NCBI GenBank assembly: GCA_902636075.1
Contig: CACPQM010000004.1
Span: forward strand, 1-64,000
Reading direction: 5' to 3'
Length of the DNA: 64,000 nucleotides
DNA from: an uncultured Pelagibacteraceae bacterium
Lineage (GTDB): Bacteria > Pseudomonadota > Alphaproteobacteria > Pelagibacterales > Pelagibacteraceae
How positions within the stretch are numbered: the stretch's first letter is position 1; each line of letters opens with the position of its first letter. The translations under genes and the position numbers were made by a program. Positions 55,598-63,895 of this stretch are shown one piece after another. Below the pieces are notes generated by a model. That model ran no database searches and had not been told where the DNA came from. It saw only the letters and a program-made list of their open reading frames with translations.

Positions 55598-56089
55598 CTA
55601 ACTTTCTGGGATAAAAAGCAAGCAAAGACCGTTGCTACAATATCTTTTTCCACCATCAGGACCATCATTAAATACATGGCCGTGATGAGCACCACAATTT
55701 GCACAACTATATTCAGTCCTTTTCATGCCAAAAGAATAATCAGTTTTTGTTACAAATACCCCTGGTATTGCTTCAGTGAATGACGGCCATCCAGTTCCAC
55801 TATCAAATTTTGCTGTGGACTCAAATAGTTTCACACCACAATTTGCACAATGGTATGTCCCTTTTCTTTTCTCATAATTTAATTCACTAGTACCAGCACG
55901 TTCAGTACCCTCTTCAAACATTATTATCTTTTGTTCATTTGTGAGATCTGGATTTATTATATTGTATTCACTCTCATCTTTTTTTAATTTTTTTTTAAAT
56001 CCTACTAAATTGCTCGCTAGTGATGTTAATGGATAAAATATTAATCCCAATATAGAAGCTCCAGCAATTTTTAAAAAATCTCTTCTCAC
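55598..56089 (-). CDS. msrB: Peptide methionine (R)-S-oxide reductase, Tat-exported
   Basis: 163 aa. The N-terminus MRRDFLKIAGASILGLIF is a twin-arginine signal, so the enzyme should act in the periplasm. The MsrB domain has two CANC zinc pairs, FDSGTGWPSF and GGKRYCSNGLCLLF with the catalytic Cys. It repairs oxidised methionine. Exported MsrB forms exist in other bacteria. It is followed upstream by a small membrane ORF and a secreted unknown protein. Confidence 0.92.
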   Translation of the reverse strand: MRRDFLKIAGASILGLIFYPLTSLASNLVGFKKKLKKDESEYNIINPDLTNEQKIIMFEEGTERAGTSELNYEKRKGTYHCANCGVKLFESTAKFDSGTGWPSFTEAIPGVFVTKTDYSFGMKRTEYSCANCGAHHGHVFNDGPDGGKRYCSNGLCLLFIPES

Positions 56090-56098
56090 AATAGTTTA

Positions 56099-56251
56099 TT
56101 ATTTAACTTTTTTTTTACTTAATCTATTTATTAAAAATAAAGCTATTGCAGTCAATAGGGCAAAAACTTCTAGTGCATGACCAGAACCCTCGAGAATTAA
56201 TTGAACAAAAATAAATATAATACAAACTACAAACCAAACTAATATAAGCAT
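56099..56251 (-). CDS. 50-aa two-helix membrane micro-protein
   Basis: ATG at 56249-56251, stop nine bases before msrB. The peptide has two hydrophobic spans separated by QLILEGSGHALEVF, and ends NRLSKKKVK, a positive tail that would stay inside. It is tightly packed between the secreted unknown gene (4-bp gap) and msrB, all in the same direction, which supports reality. Function unknown. Confidence 0.55.
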   Translation of the reverse strand: MLILVWFVVCIIFIFVQLILEGSGHALEVFALLTAIALFLINRLSKKKVK

Positions 56252-56255
56252 TTAA

Positions 56256-56765
56256 CTAAAGTCCTTTTGAATTAGTTTCTGCTGCTTTTTCTTTCACACT
56301 TATCTCATTTATATTATCGTCAATATATTGAAGATATAATGGATTATTTCCAAATTTAATTGGACACCTTAAAGAAATTGATTTTTTTCCAGAGTAGTAT
56401 GCGGCACTTTCTGAGCTAAAACTAAAACTGTCTTTATCTAAAAAAACTCCATATTTATCATCAAGAAGCGACTTAACAATTTTGAATTGTGATTTACACT
56501 CTGCGCTACTATCGTAATCGTTCCATGCCCAAATTTGAGCAATTCTCTTTGACTTTGGAGTAATTATAACACCATAATATAAAAATGATGGATGTGGGTT
56601 TTTAGCTCCGAATTGATAAATTTTTTCACCACTTGTAGTTTCAGATAATTCTCTTAAATCTTCAGAAAATACTTCTCCAAGATTTAATCCAAATGCACTT
56701 TTTATTTCAGCAGCATTTAAAGAAGAAACAGTAAAAAAAATATAAATGATTAAAAAAAACCTCAT
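56256..56765 (-). CDS. Small secreted protein of unknown function
   Basis: 169 aa with a signal peptide (SSLNA|AEI). Mature part has FGLNLGEVF, reminiscent of repeat-like periplasmic proteins, and two cysteines (AECKSQF and LRCPIKF) about 45 residues apart that could pair. I do not recognise a family. It begins directly after the fabI stop on the same strand. Confidence 0.6.
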   Translation of the reverse strand: MRFFLIIYIFFTVSSLNAAEIKSAFGLNLGEVFSEDLRELSETTSGEKIYQFGAKNPHPSFLYYGVIITPKSKRIAQIWAWNDYDSSAECKSQFKIVKSLLDDKYGVFLDKDSFSFSSESAAYYSGKKSISLRCPIKFGNNPLYLQYIDDNINEISVKEKAAETNSKGL

Positions 56766-57554
56766 TTAATCTGAAATATTTTTTGGATCTGGCATACCTA
56801 CTTTATTATAACCGGCATCAACATAGTGAATTTCACCCGTAACACCACCTGCCATATCACTTAAAAGATATAATGCTGAGTTTCCAACATCGATGTTATC
56901 TACATTTCTTTTTAAAAAAGAGTGGTCAGCGTTCCATTTATATAAAAATTTTGCATCTCCAATTGCTGACGCAGCTAATGTCTTAATTGGTCCTGCACTT
57001 ATTGCGTTCACCCTTATTCCTTTAGCTCCTAAATCTCTAGCTAAGTACTTAACACTAGATTCTAATGCTGCCTTACAAACACCCATTACATTGTAATTAG
57101 GGATTGCTTTATTAGCCTCATAGCTAAGAGTAATCATACTACCACCCTCTTTCATCAGTTTTGAGGCTTCTTTTGCTACTTCAGTAAATGAAAAGCATGA
57201 AATCAGCATACTTCTTAAAAAATTTTCTCTTGTTGTATTTAGATATTCTCCTGAAAGTTCAGATTTGTCAGAAAAAGCGATTGCGTGAACTACAAAGTCT
57301 ATTTCGCCCCATTGAGATTTAACATCTTCAAATAATTTTATTACATCTTCTTTTTTTTCAACATCACAGCTAAAAGTAACATTAGAATTTAGTTTTTCTG
57401 CAAGAGGAACTACTCTTTTTTTAAGAGCATCACCTAGATATGTAAAAGCTAATTCTGCACCTGCCTCTGAAAGTTTTTGAGAAATACCCCATGCAATAGA
57501 TCTTTCATTAGCAACACCCATTATCAGTCCTTTTTTACCTTTCATTAAAGACAT
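56766..57554 (-). CDS. fabI: Enoyl-[acyl-carrier-protein] reductase (NADH)
   Basis: 262 aa from the ATG at 57552-57554, one base after the fabB stop. GKKGLIMGVANERSIAWGIS is the FabI nucleotide site and YNVMGVCKAALESSVKYLA holds the Y-x6-K catalytic pair. It performs the last reduction in each cycle of fatty acid elongation. The fabA-fabB-fabI order is the alphaproteobacterial one. Confidence 0.96.
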   Translation of the reverse strand: MSLMKGKKGLIMGVANERSIAWGISQKLSEAGAELAFTYLGDALKKRVVPLAEKLNSNVTFSCDVEKKEDVIKLFEDVKSQWGEIDFVVHAIAFSDKSELSGEYLNTTRENFLRSMLISCFSFTEVAKEASKLMKEGGSMITLSYEANKAIPNYNVMGVCKAALESSVKYLARDLGAKGIRVNAISAGPIKTLAASAIGDAKFLYKWNADHSFLKRNVDNIDVGNSALYLLSDMAGGVTGEIHYVDAGYNKVGMPDPKNISD

Positions 57555-57555
57555 A

Positions 57556-58767
57556 TTAAACTTTCTCAAATACTAGAGTTGCATTTGTTCCGCCAAATCC
57601 AAAACTATTAGACATGACAGTATTTAATGTTGCTTCTGTTTCTGTTTTAGCGACTATTGGAAATTTTTTAGCTTCTTCATCCATTTCACTTATGTTAGCT
57701 GACCCAGTTATAAAATTATTTTTCATCATAATTAAACAATATATTGCTTCATGTACTGAGGCAGCTCCTAACGGATGACCTGATAAAGATTTGGTCGAAC
57801 TAATCTTAGGAATCTCATCTCCAAAAGCATCTTTAACAGCATTTAATTCAGTAATATCTCCAACTGGAGTAGAAGTTCCATGAGTATTTATATAATCTAC
57901 TTTATTTTTTGAAGTTGCCATTGCCATTTGCATACATCTTACTGCACCTTCACCAGAAGGTGCTACCATATCATATCCATCTGAAGTTGCTCCATAACCT
58001 GTTAATTCTGCGTATATTTTAGCTCCTCTAGCTTTGGCGTGTTCATATTCCTCAAGAACTAAAACCCCTGCACCTCCAGCAATTACAAAGCCATCTCTAG
58101 TTTTGTCATAAGCTCTTGATGCTTTCTCAGGTGTATCGTTATATTTTGAAGATAATGCTGTCATCGCATCAAACATGGCCGTCATTGCCCAGTGTATCTC
58201 TTCGCTACCACCTGCAAAAACAACATCTTGTTTTCCCATTTGAATAAGTTCCATAGAATTTCCAATACAGTGTCCGCTAGTTGCGCAGGCCGAACTCATT
58301 GTGTAGTTTGTACCTTTAATTTTAAAGGGAACAGCGAGTGTTGCTGAGGCGGTACTTGCCATGGTTCTTGGAACTATAAATGGTCCCATCAATTTTGGAG
58401 TTTTGGCTCTAGTTTTATCTGCTGCTAAAATAACATTTTCTATTGAAGGTCCACCTGAACCCATAACAATTCCTGTTTTAAAATTACTCACTTCACTTTC
58501 TTCTAAGCCAGAGTCTTCAATCGCCTCTTTCATTGCAATATAATTGTAAGCAGATCCCGAACCCATAAATCTAATTGTTTTTCTATCTATATGATCCTCA
58601 AGTTTGATATTAGGCTTTCCATGAATATGACTTTTAAGATTGTGTTCTTTATATTCTTCCGAAAAAGAAATTCCTGATTTAGTATTTAATAAAGATTGAT
58701 GAACTTCTTCTTGGTTATTTCCAAGACATGAAACAATTCCCAAACCTGTAATTACTACTCTTCGCAT
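57556..58767 (-). CDS. fabB: Beta-ketoacyl-ACP synthase I
   Basis: 403 aa. The catalytic Cys lies in [17 protein letters not shown], and the two His in [13 protein letters not shown] and [13 protein letters not shown]. FabB elongates unsaturated intermediates made by FabA. Its ATG overlaps the fabA stop by one base. Confidence 0.97.
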   Translation of the reverse strand: MRRVVITGLGIVSCLGNNQEEVHQSLLNTKSGISFSEEYKEHNLKSHIHGKPNIKLEDHIDRKTIRFMGSGSAYNYIAMKEAIEDSGLEESEVSNFKTGIVMGSGGPSIENVILAADKTRAKTPKLMGPFIVPRTMASTASATLAVPFKIKGTNYTMSSACATSGHCIGNSMELIQMGKQDVVFAGGSEEIHWAMTAMFDAMTALSSKYNDTPEKASRAYDKTRDGFVIAGGAGVLVLEEYEHAKARGAKIYAELTGYGATSDGYDMVAPSGEGAVRCMQMAMATSKNKVDYINTHGTSTPVGDITELNAVKDAFGDEIPKISSTKSLSGHPLGAASVHEAIYCLIMMKNNFITGSANISEMDEEAKKFPIVAKTETEATLNTVMSNSFGFGGTNATLVFEKV

Positions 58768-59267
58768 TATTTAAATAATCCCACTTTTAGACTGTCTGCA
58801 GAGTATATTTTTTTGCCATCAGCAAGAAGAATACCATTTGCTAGTCCAACTGTTGTTTCACCTTTGATTAATATTCTTTTCATATCAATAATATATGTCG
58901 CCATTTTGACATTTTTTAAAACCTCTCCTGTAAACTTTACCGTGCTTACTCCTAAAGCTCTTCCTCTTCCAGGATTTCCGAGCCAACCCAAGTAAAAACC
59001 CACCAGTTGCCACATTGCATCCAAACCTAAACATCCTGGCATGACTGGATCTTCTCTAAAGTGACAATCAAAAAACCACAAATCTTCTTTTATATCAAGT
59101 TCTGCCTTCATTAATCCTTTATCAAAAGCTCCATTTTTTTCACTAATTTCAGTAATTCTATCAAACATAAGCATTGGAGGAGAAGGTAATCTTGCATTTC
59201 CAGAACCAAAAAGTTCCCCATTTGCGCAGCTTATTAATTCATCATAATCAAAGGAATTTTTTTTCAT
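58767..59267 (-). CDS. fabA: 3-hydroxydecanoyl-ACP dehydratase/isomerase
   Basis: 166 aa from the ATG at 59265-59267 ([21 protein letters not shown]), as in the family; a 43-residue upstream extension is not conserved. [23 protein letters not shown] holds the catalytic His and Asp. It introduces the cis double bond in anaerobic unsaturated fatty acid synthesis. Divergent from irr with 71 bp between, a conserved alphaproteobacterial arrangement. Confidence 0.96.
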   Translation of the reverse strand: MKKNSFDYDELISCANGELFGSGNARLPSPPMLMFDRITEISEKNGAFDKGLMKAELDIKEDLWFFDCHFREDPVMPGCLGLDAMWQLVGFYLGWLGNPGRGRALGVSTVKFTGEVLKNVKMATYIIDMKRILIKGETTVGLANGILLADGKKIYSADSLKVGLFK

Positions 59268-59300
59268 AATTTTTAATCTTATTACTTGATTTACAAACAT

Positions 59301-59306
59301 TATAAT
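59301..59306 (+). promoter_or_regulatory. Putative -10 element of irr
   Basis: TATAAT, exact consensus, 33 bp before the irr ATG and 11 bp before the TTTAGAA box. No good -35 is seen at the usual spacing. Confidence 0.4.
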
Positions 59307-59316
59307 ATAGATATTC

Positions 59317-59333
59317 TTTAGAATAATTATAAT
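59317..59333. promoter_or_regulatory. ICE/Irr-box-like site before irr
   Basis: TTTAGAA-TAA-TTATAAT: the first half matches the iron-control-element consensus TTTAGAA-N3-TTCTAAA of Irr exactly and the second half at five of seven positions. It lies just downstream of the putative irr -10, and also in the fabA upstream region. Confidence 0.5.
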
Positions 59334-59338
59334 TAGTA

Positions 59339-59767
59339 ATGGCTTACGCTGATCAATATATAGAGAAGTTGAGAAAATCAGGTTTAAGACCCACAAAACA
59401 AAGAATTAAAATTTGTGAGGTGTTGTTTGATGCGGAAAAGACTTTTCACTTTACCATCAAAGAATTGGTTAAAATCATTGAAAATCAAGCAAATATTAAG
59501 GTTTCTTTAGCGACTGTTTATAATACTGTTCATGCATTTATTAAAAAGGGTTATTTAAAAGAGATCCCACTAAATGCTTCACAAAGTTATTATGATACAA
59601 ATGTAAGTCATCATCACCATTTTTTTGACGTAGAAGAAAATAGATTGATTGACATTCATCAAGATGATGTTGATGAAGTGAATATTAAAAGAACAATCCC
59701 AGGAAAAAAAATAAGATCAGTTGAGGTTATTGCTAAAATTGTAAGTGATAATCAATCTCAAAAATAA
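59339..59767 (+). CDS. irr: Iron response regulator Irr (Fur family)
   Basis: 142 aa. Fur-type winged helix ([34 protein letters not shown]) and the His-rich [17 protein letters not shown], which in Irr takes the place of the Fur HHDH site and binds haem or metal. No CxxC and no N-terminal heme-regulatory Cys are seen. Irr controls haem and iron genes, being destabilised or inactivated by haem. Divergence from fabA is the known alphaproteobacterial context; haem genes hemE/H/J lie far away in the same window. Confidence 0.9.
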   Translation: MAYADQYIEKLRKSGLRPTKQRIKICEVLFDAEKTFHFTIKELVKIIENQANIKVSLATVYNTVHAFIKKGYLKEIPLNASQSYYDTNVSHHHHFFDVEENRLIDIHQDDVDEVNIKRTIPGKKIRSVEVIAKIVSDNQSQK

Positions 59768-59806
59768 TTCAATAATATCAATAGTATAAATAATACATTA
59801 TATTTA

Positions 59807-59813
59807 TTCTAAA
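59807..59813 (-). promoter_or_regulatory. TTTAGAA half-site upstream of the rubrerythrin promoter
   Basis: Read on the minus strand 59813-59804 gives TTTAGAATAA, identical over ten bases to the box before irr. It lies directly upstream of the TTGACA -35. Confidence 0.4.
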
Positions 59814-59816
59814 CTG

Positions 59817-59846
59817 TTGACATATTATAATTCCTCTATATATAAA
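59817..59846 (+). promoter_or_regulatory. Promoter of the rubrerythrin operon
   Basis: Exact -35 TTGACA at 59817-59822, 18-bp spacer, TATAAA at 59841-59846 (an overlapping TATATA at 59839 gives 16 bp). The best promoter-like sequence in the window. Confidence 0.7.
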
Positions 59847-59850
59847 CCAC

Positions 59851-59867
59851 TTTAGAATCATTATTAA
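59851..59867. promoter_or_regulatory. ICE/Irr-box-like site at the rubrerythrin transcription start
   Basis: TTTAGAA-TCA-TTATTAA: first half exact, second half five of seven to the ICE consensus. It covers the expected transcription start, where a bound repressor would block initiation. TAGGAG (59871-59876) is the ribosome site. Confidence 0.55.
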
Positions 59868-59881
59868 TAGTAGGAGTAAAT

Positions 59882-60298
59882 ATGTCATTAAAAGGTAGTA
59901 AAACAGAGGAAAATTTAAAAGAAGCATTTGCTGGGGAAAGCCAGGCAAATAGAAGATATCTTTATTTTGCTCAAAAAGCGGATGTTGAAGGCTTTAACGA
60001 TGTTGCGGCGGTATTTAGATCAACTGCAGAAGGTGAAACTGGACATGCTCATGGCCACTTAGAATATTTAGAAGAAGTGGGTGATCCAGCAACTGGTAAG
60101 CCAATTGGTGAAACAAAAGCCAATCTTGAGTCTGCAATACAAGGTGAAACACACGAGTACACAGATATGTACCCTGGAATGGCTAAAACAGCTAGAGACG
60201 AAGGCTTTGATGAAATAGCTGATTGGTTTGAGACTTTAGCAAAAGCTGAAAAATCACACGCAGGTAAATTTCAAAAGACTTTAGAAAGCATCGCTTAA
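59882..60298 (+). CDS. rbr: Rubrerythrin (ferritin-like domain only)
   Basis: 138 aa, without the C-terminal rubredoxin domain. [48 protein letters not shown] and [11 protein letters not shown] place Glu/His ligands of the di-iron site on four helices. Rubrerythrins reduce hydrogen peroxide; without rubredoxin it would need an external electron donor, for which the next gene, an Fe-S protein, is a candidate (inference). Strong promoter, strong ribosome site, and codon use suggest high expression. Confidence 0.93.
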   Translation: MSLKGSKTEENLKEAFAGESQANRRYLYFAQKADVEGFNDVAAVFRSTAEGETGHAHGHLEYLEEVGDPATGKPIGETKANLESAIQGETHEYTDMYPGMAKTARDEGFDEIADWFETLAKAEKSHAGKFQKTLESIA

Positions 60299-60304
60299 AC
60301 AAAA

Positions 60305-60334
60305 TTTGTGGACGAAGCCCCTCTCGTCCACAAA
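60305..60334 (+). repeat. Hairpin between rubrerythrin and the Fe-S gene
   Basis: Perfect 11-bp stem TTTGTGGACGA / TCGTCCACAAA with an 8-base loop. It lacks a T-run, so it may be a partial terminator or RNA-processing/stabiliser site that sets rbr above downstream gene levels. Confidence 0.7.
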
Positions 60335-60354
60335 AATTACATTTAAAAAAATCT

Positions 60355-61680
60355 ATGAGTAAAGAAGGCAGCACACAAGCACCTACAAGGCACCCATTAA
60401 AATTTAGAGAACCAGATTTTACAAATCCTGAAAAAATTGATCAGGAAATGAGAAGAGTATTTGATATTTGTCATGGATGTAGAAGATGTTTTAATTTGTG
60501 TGACAGTTTTCCAAAATTATTTGATTACATCGACGAAACTGAAGGAGGAGAAGTATCAGATCTTTCTAGTGATAAATTTAAACCTGTTGTAGATGCTTGC
60601 ACTTTATGTGACATGTGTTTTATGACTAAATGTCCTTATGTCCCACCACATGAATTTGATTTAGATTTTCCGCATTTGATGTTGAGATATAGAACGGCTC
60701 AAAGAAAAAATGGTGATATTTCAAAAACTGCAAACCAATTAACTCAAATTGATAGAAATTCAAAAATAGGAATATTTTTTAGCTTTTTCATAAATTGGAT
60801 TACTAATGTAAAAAATAAATTTGCTAGAAAAGTTTTAGAATTTTTTACTGGAATAGATAAAAGAGCTATTTTACCAAAATATAATAAAGAAACTTTTGCA
60901 AATTATTTTCAAAAATTTAAAAAAAATATATTACCAAAACATAAAGAAAGAAAGGTTGTAATTTATTCCACTTGTTTTGTTAACTTTAATAAGAAAAAAA
61001 CTGGAGAGGCAGCTTTAAAAGTGCTTCATCATAATAATGTAGAAGTTGAACATTCTTATGCAGGTTGTTGTGGTATGCCTTATTTGGAGCAAGCAGATCT
61101 AGATCAAGTAACAAAGCAAGCAGAGATAGTTTCTAGAGAATTAATCAAATATGTCGAAAAAGATTATAAAGTAGTAACCTTAACAGCAAGTTGTGGATTA
61201 ATGTTAAAGTTCGAGTGGCCTTTATTAATGCCAAATGATGGAATAATTAAAAAACTTTCTCAAAATACTCTCGATATAGATGAATATGTTATGGATATTG
61301 CAAATAAAGAGGGTTTAGTTGATGGTTTGAAAGAAATTGATGGAGGAGTAACAGTACATAATGCTTGTCATGCTAGAGCACAAAATATGGGCAATAAGGC
61401 AAGAGATATGCTTAAATTAATTCCAAATATTAAATTAGATGTTGTTGAAAGATGTGCAGGTCATGGAGGAACCTTCGGTATTATGAAAGAAACTCATGAC
61501 ATAGCAAACAAAGTGGGCAAAACTACCGCAAGTACTGTTAAAAGAAAAAATAATAAGTATATGGCTTCTGACTGTCCATTGGCTGGCAAACATATAAAGC
61601 AGTTAGCTGATGACACAAATATTGCTAGTGATGAAGCTGTGCATCCAATTGAGATAGTCTCAAAAAGTTATGGATTATAG
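60355..61680 (+). CDS. Heterodisulfide-reductase/GlpC-like Fe-S oxidoreductase
   Basis: 441 aa. N-terminal ferredoxin motifs CHGCRRCFNLC and CTLCDMCFMTKCPY would hold two [4Fe-4S] clusters, the second with an extra residue before the last Cys. Two C-terminal cysteine-rich CCG-type regions follow: YSTCFVNF...AGCCGMP and HNACHARA...ERCAGHGG. Such proteins transfer electrons to or from thiol/cluster substrates. It sits between rubrerythrin and DUF3501, a recurring trio, and could feed electrons to rubrerythrin (inference). GlpC of glycerol phosphate oxidation is an alternative, but glpA/B are not near. Confidence 0.85.
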   Translation: MSKEGSTQAPTRHPLKFREPDFTNPEKIDQEMRRVFDICHGCRRCFNLCDSFPKLFDYIDETEGGEVSDLSSDKFKPVVDACTLCDMCFMTKCPYVPPHEFDLDFPHLMLRYRTAQRKNGDISKTANQLTQIDRNSKIGIFFSFFINWITNVKNKFARKVLEFFTGIDKRAILPKYNKETFANYFQKFKKNILPKHKERKVVIYSTCFVNFNKKKTGEAALKVLHHNNVEVEHSYAGCCGMPYLEQADLDQVTKQAEIVSRELIKYVEKDYKVVTLTASCGLMLKFEWPLLMPNDGIIKKLSQNTLDIDEYVMDIANKEGLVDGLKEIDGGVTVHNACHARAQNMGNKARDMLKLIPNIKLDVVERCAGHGGTFGIMKETHDIANKVGKTTASTVKRKNNKYMASDCPLAGKHIKQLADDTNIASDEAVHPIEIVSKSYGL

Positions 61681-61681
61681 A

Positions 61682-62275
61682 ATGTCAAAAGAACAAAAAA
61701 TTATTACAAAAGAAGATCTTCTCCCTTTAGATGCATACACAAAGGTTAGAAGACAAATGAGAAAAGAATTAGTTGAGTTTAAAAAAAATAGAAGAATTCT
61801 ATTAGGGCCCTACGCAACATTTTATTTTGAATGTTATGAAACAATGATAGCCCAAGTTCAAGAAATGCTTTACATTGAAAAAGGTGGAGATGAACAAGTT
61901 GCAGATGAACTTGCAGCATATAATCCTCTAATACCTAATGGTAAAGAACTAGTTGCCACTTTAATGTTTGAAATAGACAATCCTATAATTAGAGCAGAGT
62001 TTCTTGGAAAGTTAGGTGGAGTAGAAAATAATATATTTATTAAAATTGGAGAAGAAAAAATTTATGCTGTTCCAGAAATGGATGTAGACAGAACATCAGA
62101 TAATGGAAAAGCATCCTCAGTTCAATTTATACATTTTAAATTTTCAGATGATCAAGTAAATAAGTTCAAAGACCAAAATAATTCAATTGAAGTAGGTATT
62201 GATCATAAAGAATATTCACACACAACTAAATTTTCGGAAGATAATATTAAAGCTCTTTCTGCAGACTTTAATTAA
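61682..62275 (+). CDS. DUF3501 family protein
   Basis: 197 aa from the ATG at 61682; an in-frame ATG at 61670 would overlap the upstream stop. IITKEDLLPLDAYTKVRRQMRKEL and RRILLGPYATFYFECYETMIAQVQEML are the DUF3501 signature. The function is unknown, but the gene regularly follows rubrerythrin and the Fe-S oxidoreductase, so a role in peroxide or iron handling is likely (inference). Its 3' end overlaps the convergent SH3 gene by 8 bp. Confidence 0.85.
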   Translation: MSKEQKIITKEDLLPLDAYTKVRRQMRKELVEFKKNRRILLGPYATFYFECYETMIAQVQEMLYIEKGGDEQVADELAAYNPLIPNGKELVATLMFEIDNPIIRAEFLGKLGGVENNIFIKIGEEKIYAVPEMDVDRTSDNGKASSVQFIHFKFSDDQVNKFKDQNNSIEVGIDHKEYSHTTKFSEDNIKALSADFN

Positions 62276-62717
62276 CGATACCCCAAATTTTGTCATCTTT
62301 AAAAATCCAACCTGAGTAATCGCCCGTACTTATATTACACCATTTTTCTTCGCATTTAATAACTTTTAATAGACGACCCGTATCCAACTTTGCCAATGGT
62401 TTTGAATATTTCGTAGGTTTTCTAAATAGAATTTTTTCAGATTTGGTGATTAAAGAACGTGAATTCCTCAATTGTGAAATATGGATCCAACCACTATTTT
62501 TTTTATGATCAATAACTCTTCTGAAATTTTCTTTTTTATCGATTACTTTTAGAGGTAATTCTATCTTTCTATAAACATATTTAATTGGATAATCAAAGCT
62601 TGGGCCGTATCTAACATTTACTTTTTTATTTTTTAACATCAGAAAATAATTATTTTCTTGAGCGAACGATGAAAATGGTAAAAGAAAAAAAAATGAAAGT
62701 ATTAAATATTTTCGCAT
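62268..62717 (-). CDS. Secreted bacterial SH3-domain protein
   Basis: 149 aa from the ATG at 62715-62717, giving the signal peptide ending SSFA|QEN. Two SH3-like units: KNKKVNVRYGPSFDYPIKYVY with GWIHISQL, and KILFRKPTKYSKPLAKLDTG with WCNISTGDYSGWI. Alphaproteobacterial relatives (SH3_4/DUF1058) are periplasmic and probably bind the cell wall. It overlaps the 3' end of the MoeB/ThiF gene. Confidence 0.82.
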   Translation of the reverse strand: MRKYLILSFFFLLPFSSFAQENNYFLMLKNKKVNVRYGPSFDYPIKYVYRKIELPLKVIDKKENFRRVIDHKKNSGWIHISQLRNSRSLITKSEKILFRKPTKYSKPLAKLDTGRLLKVIKCEEKWCNISTGDYSGWIFKDDKIWGIVN

Positions 62718-63451
62718 ATACATTTTTTTCTTTTTCTAAATAATACTTTTCTAAATTTGAGATTTAATAAATCTATTATTAAAATATGGGAATTTAAATT
62801 TTTACCAGCATTTAAAATTGCCTTCAGAACCTCATTGGCCTGTAGGCTACCTGTAATAACTGCTGTTGATCCTAATATACCATCTGTTTCACAATCTAAA
62901 ACTCCTTCTGCTGGTTCACCTTGGTAAAAACATTTTAAACAGGGACTTTTTTTTAAACTAAAATCAAATGTAAAAATATGTCCTTCAAATTTACTTATAG
63001 CTCCAATAATAATTTTTTTTTTATATTTTAACGAAAATTTATTTAAAAGAAATTTTGCTTTAAAATTATCTGTACCATCAACAATAACATCATACTGTTT
63101 CAGAATTTTTCCTAAATTTTTCTCGTCTGCTTTGTTCCTATAAATTTTAATTTTTACTTTTTTATTAATTTTACATATCTTTTTCTCTAAAATATTAACT
63201 TTATATTTTCCAACATCACCAGCAGTGAACATAATTTGTCGGTGTAAATTTGATAAACAAACTTTGTCATGATCCATCATCCCAATTTTGCCAATACCTG
63301 CTCGTGAAAGTAAATCAATCACTGGTGACCCCAAACCACCACATCCAACAACTAGAACTTTGGAATTTTGAATTTTTTTTTGACCTAAAATCCCAACTTT
63401 TTTTAAAATAATCTGTCTTGAATATCGCTCGAGGTCTTTCTTACTAAACAT
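62702..63451 (-). CDS. MoeB/ThiF family adenylyltransferase
   Basis: 249 aa. VVGCGGLGSPVIDLLSRAGIG is the ATP loop, DHDKVCLSNLHRQIMFTAGDVG and DGTDNFKAKFLLN are E1-like motifs. It adenylates the C-terminal Gly of a small sulfur carrier (MoaD or ThiS). The zinc site has one normal pair SPCLKC, but the second reads KKCICENI, C-x-C instead of C-x2-C. The carrier cannot be decided here. Follows dut by three bases. Confidence 0.88.
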   Translation of the reverse strand: MFSKKDLERYSRQIILKKVGILGQKKIQNSKVLVVGCGGLGSPVIDLLSRAGIGKIGMMDHDKVCLSNLHRQIMFTAGDVGKYKVNILEKKICKINKKVKIKIYRNKADEKNLGKILKQYDVIVDGTDNFKAKFLLNKFSLKYKKKIIIGAISKFEGHIFTFDFSLKKSPCLKCFYQGEPAEGVLDCETDGILGSTAVITGSLQANEVLKAILNAGKNLNSHILIIDLLNLKFRKVLFRKRKKCICENI

Positions 63452-63454
63452 TTA

Positions 63455-63892
63455 CTATTTACCAGTAGATCCAAATCCTCCAGACCCTCTGATTGTATCT
63501 GGTAATTCATTTGTTTCTTTAATTTCTACTTTTAAAATAGGCATTAAAACCATTTGAGCAATTCTATCTTCATCATTGACAGTAAATTCATCTTTACCAT
63601 GGTTAAATAAAATAATTTTTAGCTCTCCTCTATAATCACTATCAATTGTGCCTGGTGTATTTAACACAGTAATACTTGATTTTGCGGCAAGACCAGATCT
63701 TGGTCTAATTTGAAACTCTGTATCTTCAGGAATTGCAATTGCAATACCTGTGGGTATCAATTTCGACTCATTTGGTTTGATTGTTATAGGTTCATCTACA
63801 CATGCCATCAGATCCATACCAGAAGACCCACTAGTTTTATAACTTGGAAGTTTTGCTTTTTGGTTAAGTCTCTTAAATAAAACCTTTACCAT
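63455..63892 (-). CDS. dut: dUTP diphosphatase
   Basis: 145 aa with all five motifs: SGSSGMDLMA, RPRSGLAAK, NTPGTIDSDYRGEL, DEDRIAQMVL and RGSGGFGSTGK. It hydrolyses dUTP to dUMP, a guard against uracil in DNA, relevant for so A+T-rich a genome. Starts three bases after the coaBC stop, as in other alphaproteobacteria. Confidence 0.97.
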   Translation of the reverse strand: MVKVLFKRLNQKAKLPSYKTSGSSGMDLMACVDEPITIKPNESKLIPTGIAIAIPEDTEFQIRPRSGLAAKSSITVLNTPGTIDSDYRGELKIILFNHGKDEFTVNDEDRIAQMVLMPILKVEIKETNELPDTIRGSGGFGSTGK

Positions 63893-63895
63893 TGA

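Noticed and set aside
59268..59396. 43-residue extension of FabA
   Set aside because: It runs through the irr start and promoter; the ATG at 59267 fits the family.
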